From Thermocatellispora tengchongensis (GTDB lineage Bacteria; Actinomycetota; Actinomycetes; Streptosporangiales; Streptosporangiaceae), in the NCBI RefSeq assembly GCF_014202315.1, contig NZ_JACHGN010000001.1, forward strand, positions 581,757 through 645,756: 64,000 bases of DNA, written 5' to 3'. Under the pieces are notes generated by a model, which was given only the letters and a program-made list of their open reading frames with translations, was not told the origin of the DNA and did not search any database. The position numbers were made by a program, and so were the translations under genes. Shown here piece by piece: positions 62,456 through 64,000 of the stretch. The first letter of the stretch is position 1. The number at the start of each line of letters is the position of its first letter.

Positions 62456-63643
62456 TCACGCGGCCTGGCGGACGACCTCGTTCAGGAACGCCGCGTTGCT
62501 GCGGGTCTCGCGCAGCCGGTCCAGGAGGAGCTCCAGGGCCTGCGTCTTGTCCAGCGCGCCGAGGGTGCGGCGCAGCCGCCGGCGCAGGTCCAGCTCGGCG
62601 GCGGGGATCAGGATCTCCTCACGCCGGGTGCCGGAGGCGTCGAGGTCCACGGCCGGGTACAGCCCCCGCTCGGCCAGGGCGCGGCTGAGCCGCAGCTCCA
62701 TGTTGCCGGTGCCCTTGAACTCCTCGAAGAGGTTGTCGTCCATCCGGGAGCCGGTCTCAACGAGGGCGGTGGCGATGACGGTCAGCGAGCCGCCCTCGCG
62801 TACGTTGCGGGCCGCGCCGAAGAAGCGCCGGGGCGGGAGCAGCGCCTGCGCGTCGATGCCCCCGGCGAGGATGCGGCCCCCGCCGGGGGCCAGGTTGTTG
62901 TACGCCCGGCCGAGCCGGGTCAGCGAGTCGAGCAGCACCACGACGTCGCGTCCTCGCTCGACCAGGCGCTTGGCGCGCTCGATGGCCAGCTCGGCGACGG
63001 CGGTGTGGTCGCGGTCGGGACGGTCGAAGGTGGAGGCGGCGACCTCGCCGCGGACGGTCTCGCGGATCTCGGTGACCTCCTCGGGACGCTCGCCGACGAG
63101 CACCACCATCAGGTGGCACTCGGGGTGATTACGGCCGATCGCGGCGGCCACGGCCTGCAAGACCATGGTCTTGCCCGCTTTCGGCGGCGCCACGATCAGG
63201 CCGCGCTGCCCCTTGCCGATCGGGGCGAACAGGTCGATCACCCGGGTGGTGACGGCGTCGCCGCCGCCTTCGAGGCGCAGCGGCTCGCGCGGGTGGATCG
63301 GGGTCATCTCGGCGAAGACGGGCCGGTCGCGCCGGCGGGCCGAGCCGTTGACGGACTCGACCGTGGCGAGCTGGGTGTACGGCTTGCGCGCGGTCGCCTC
63401 GACCAGGTCGCCGTGGCGCAGGCCGAAGCGTTTGACCTGGGTGAGGGGCACGCGTACGTCGTCGCGGCCGGGCAGGAAGCCATTGCGCCGGATATATCCG
63501 GCTTTGTCGCCACGTAGGTCGAGCAACCCGGCCACGGGCTCGCCCTGCCCGGCGATGGGCTCGCCCTGCGCGGCCGTGCGCGCGGACGCGGCCGGATCGT
63601 CGTCGTCGGAGAAGTCGCCGTCGGAGAAGATGATGCTGGTCAT
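62456..63643 (-). CDS. Short Rho-family transcription termination factor (paralogue)
   Basis: A 395-aa hexameric helicase. The RNA-binding OB region is at ~38-100 (GYIRRNGFLPGRDDVRVPLTQVKRFGLRHGD). Walker A APPKAGKT is at 152-159, Walker B VVVLLDSLTRLGRAYN follows, then GGSLTVIATALVETGSRMDD and EFKGTGNMELRLSR. It lacks the long N-terminal insertion usual for the main actinobacterial Rho (roughly 600-700 aa), having only a ~35-residue acidic start. It is therefore probably a second Rho. AGGAGG lies five bases before the ATG. Confidence 0.88.
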   Translation of the reverse strand: MTSIIFSDGDFSDDDDPAASARTAAQGEPIAGQGEPVAGLLDLRGDKAGYIRRNGFLPGRDDVRVPLTQVKRFGLRHGDLVEATARKPYTQLATVESVNGSARRRDRPVFAEMTPIHPREPLRLEGGGDAVTTRVIDLFAPIGKGQRGLIVAPPKAGKTMVLQAVAAAIGRNHPECHLMVVLVGERPEEVTEIRETVRGEVAASTFDRPDRDHTAVAELAIERAKRLVERGRDVVVLLDSLTRLGRAYNNLAPGGGRILAGGIDAQALLPPRRFFGAARNVREGGSLTVIATALVETGSRMDDNLFEEFKGTGNMELRLSRALAERGLYPAVDLDASGTRREEILIPAAELDLRRRLRRTLGALDKTQALELLLDRLRETRSNAAFLNEVVRQAA

Positions 63644-63937
63644 GGCCCTCCTAACGAGGGGATGAGGGCCGCGCCGGGGTGTGCGGAGGGGTCCGCCGCG
63701 CGCGGCGGACCGGACCTGGAAACGCCCCAGCGGGGCGGGGTGAACGGCCGCCCGCGGAACGGGGCGGCGATGAGGAAACCGGCCGGACCAGCCCGCCCCC
63801 GATCGGACCATCGGGTGGGCACGGCGTCAACGGCCGCCTTCAGCGTACATCGCGGGGCGTCGCTTGACGAGGGCTTGCAATCCGCGTCGCACGGCTGCAA
63901 GTCGTCTGCAGTCGGCGATCAAGCCGGGTGCGGTCTC
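63644..63937. other. Upstream region of the Rho paralogue
   Basis: No gene is supported. It contains a perfect 20-bp palindrome at 63691-63710 and is otherwise GC-rich unstructured sequence. Confidence 0.5.
63691..63710. promoter_or_regulatory. Perfect 20-bp palindrome upstream of the Rho paralogue
   Basis: GTCCGCCG-CGCG-CGGCGGAC, with no mismatch, 48 bp before the start codon. It could be an operator or a leader hairpin. Confidence 0.5.
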
Positions 63938-63962
63938 ATGGATCCCGAGAGGAACCAAGGGG

Positions 63963-64000
63963 ATGACGAAGATGAAGACCACCTGCTGCCCGCGCTGCCG
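63963..64000 (+). CDS. Start of an unidentified gene, possibly zinc-ribbon
   Basis: The last 38 bases read MTKMKTTCCPRC in one frame, suggesting a zinc-ribbon N-terminus cut by the window edge. A competing ATG at 63938 opens another frame with an acidic product. The sequence is too short to decide. Confidence 0.3.
   Translation, partial: MTKMKTTCCPRC

Overview
The window is a high-GC chromosomal segment from an actinomycete, most likely of the Streptosporangiales type (Nonomuraea/Streptosporangium-like). This rests on codon use, a DUF397 plus XRE/DUF5753 gene pair, a TIGR04222 membrane protein, ECF41 and membrane-fused sigma factors, and a purA / DUF3151 / fba / DedA / pyrE housekeeping block. 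The genus is inference. I saw no rRNA, tRNA, CRISPR array, integrase or transposase.

1-4620: end of a hisC-like aminotransferase; a two-gene operon (peroxiredoxin-like protein and a secreted protein with a duplicated domain) divergent from an ECF41-type sigma factor, with matching promoter-like sites on both strands; a MerR regulator divergent from a methyltransferase across a SoxR-type palindrome.

4690-25440: accessory island. It holds a DUF397/XRE pair, two intact paralogous lipoproteins and the scar of a third copy fused to a DUF397 remnant, a WXG100-like protein with a 656-aa partner, a decayed UvrD-type helicase, a large SF1 helicase, a broken HATPase/AAA-ATPase locus, and a complete four-gene Wadjet type III anti-plasmid cassette (jetA-jetB-jetC-jetD), followed by an EamA transporter. 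A 140-bp regulatory block upstream of the XRE gene recurs, with identical internal spacing, upstream of the SF1 helicase. That suggests a shared control circuit.

25440-46310: mainly housekeeping genes. They are a GGDEF-like/wHTH regulator, murA, purC, purD, a TIGR04222 protein, corA, a GDPD phosphodiesterase, a PhyH-like dioxygenase, purA, DUF3151, a polysaccharide deacetylase lipoprotein, a methyltransferase/glycosyltransferase/glycosyltransferase cassette, class II fba, DedA, a small anchored protein and pyrE. The intergenic gaps hold several short tandem repeats and structured repeats.

46446-64000: an 812-aa protein joining an ECF sigma factor, a zinc anti-sigma-like motif, a membrane helix and an extracytoplasmic domain; a NYN-domain nuclease-like protein; MarR/MFS efflux; a poly-HAMP hybrid histidine kinase with response regulator and divergent SpoIIE-type phosphatase; an S9 peptidase; and a short Rho paralogue co-oriented with an RlmA-like rRNA methyltransferase.

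Functionally, the four Jet proteins should form an SMC-type complex that removes plasmids. PurA, PurC, PurD and PyrE supply nucleotides. The signalling genes (two sigma factors with built-in regulatory domains, a poly-HAMP kinase, a SpoIIE phosphatase and a broken HATPase) form an unusually dense regulatory set.
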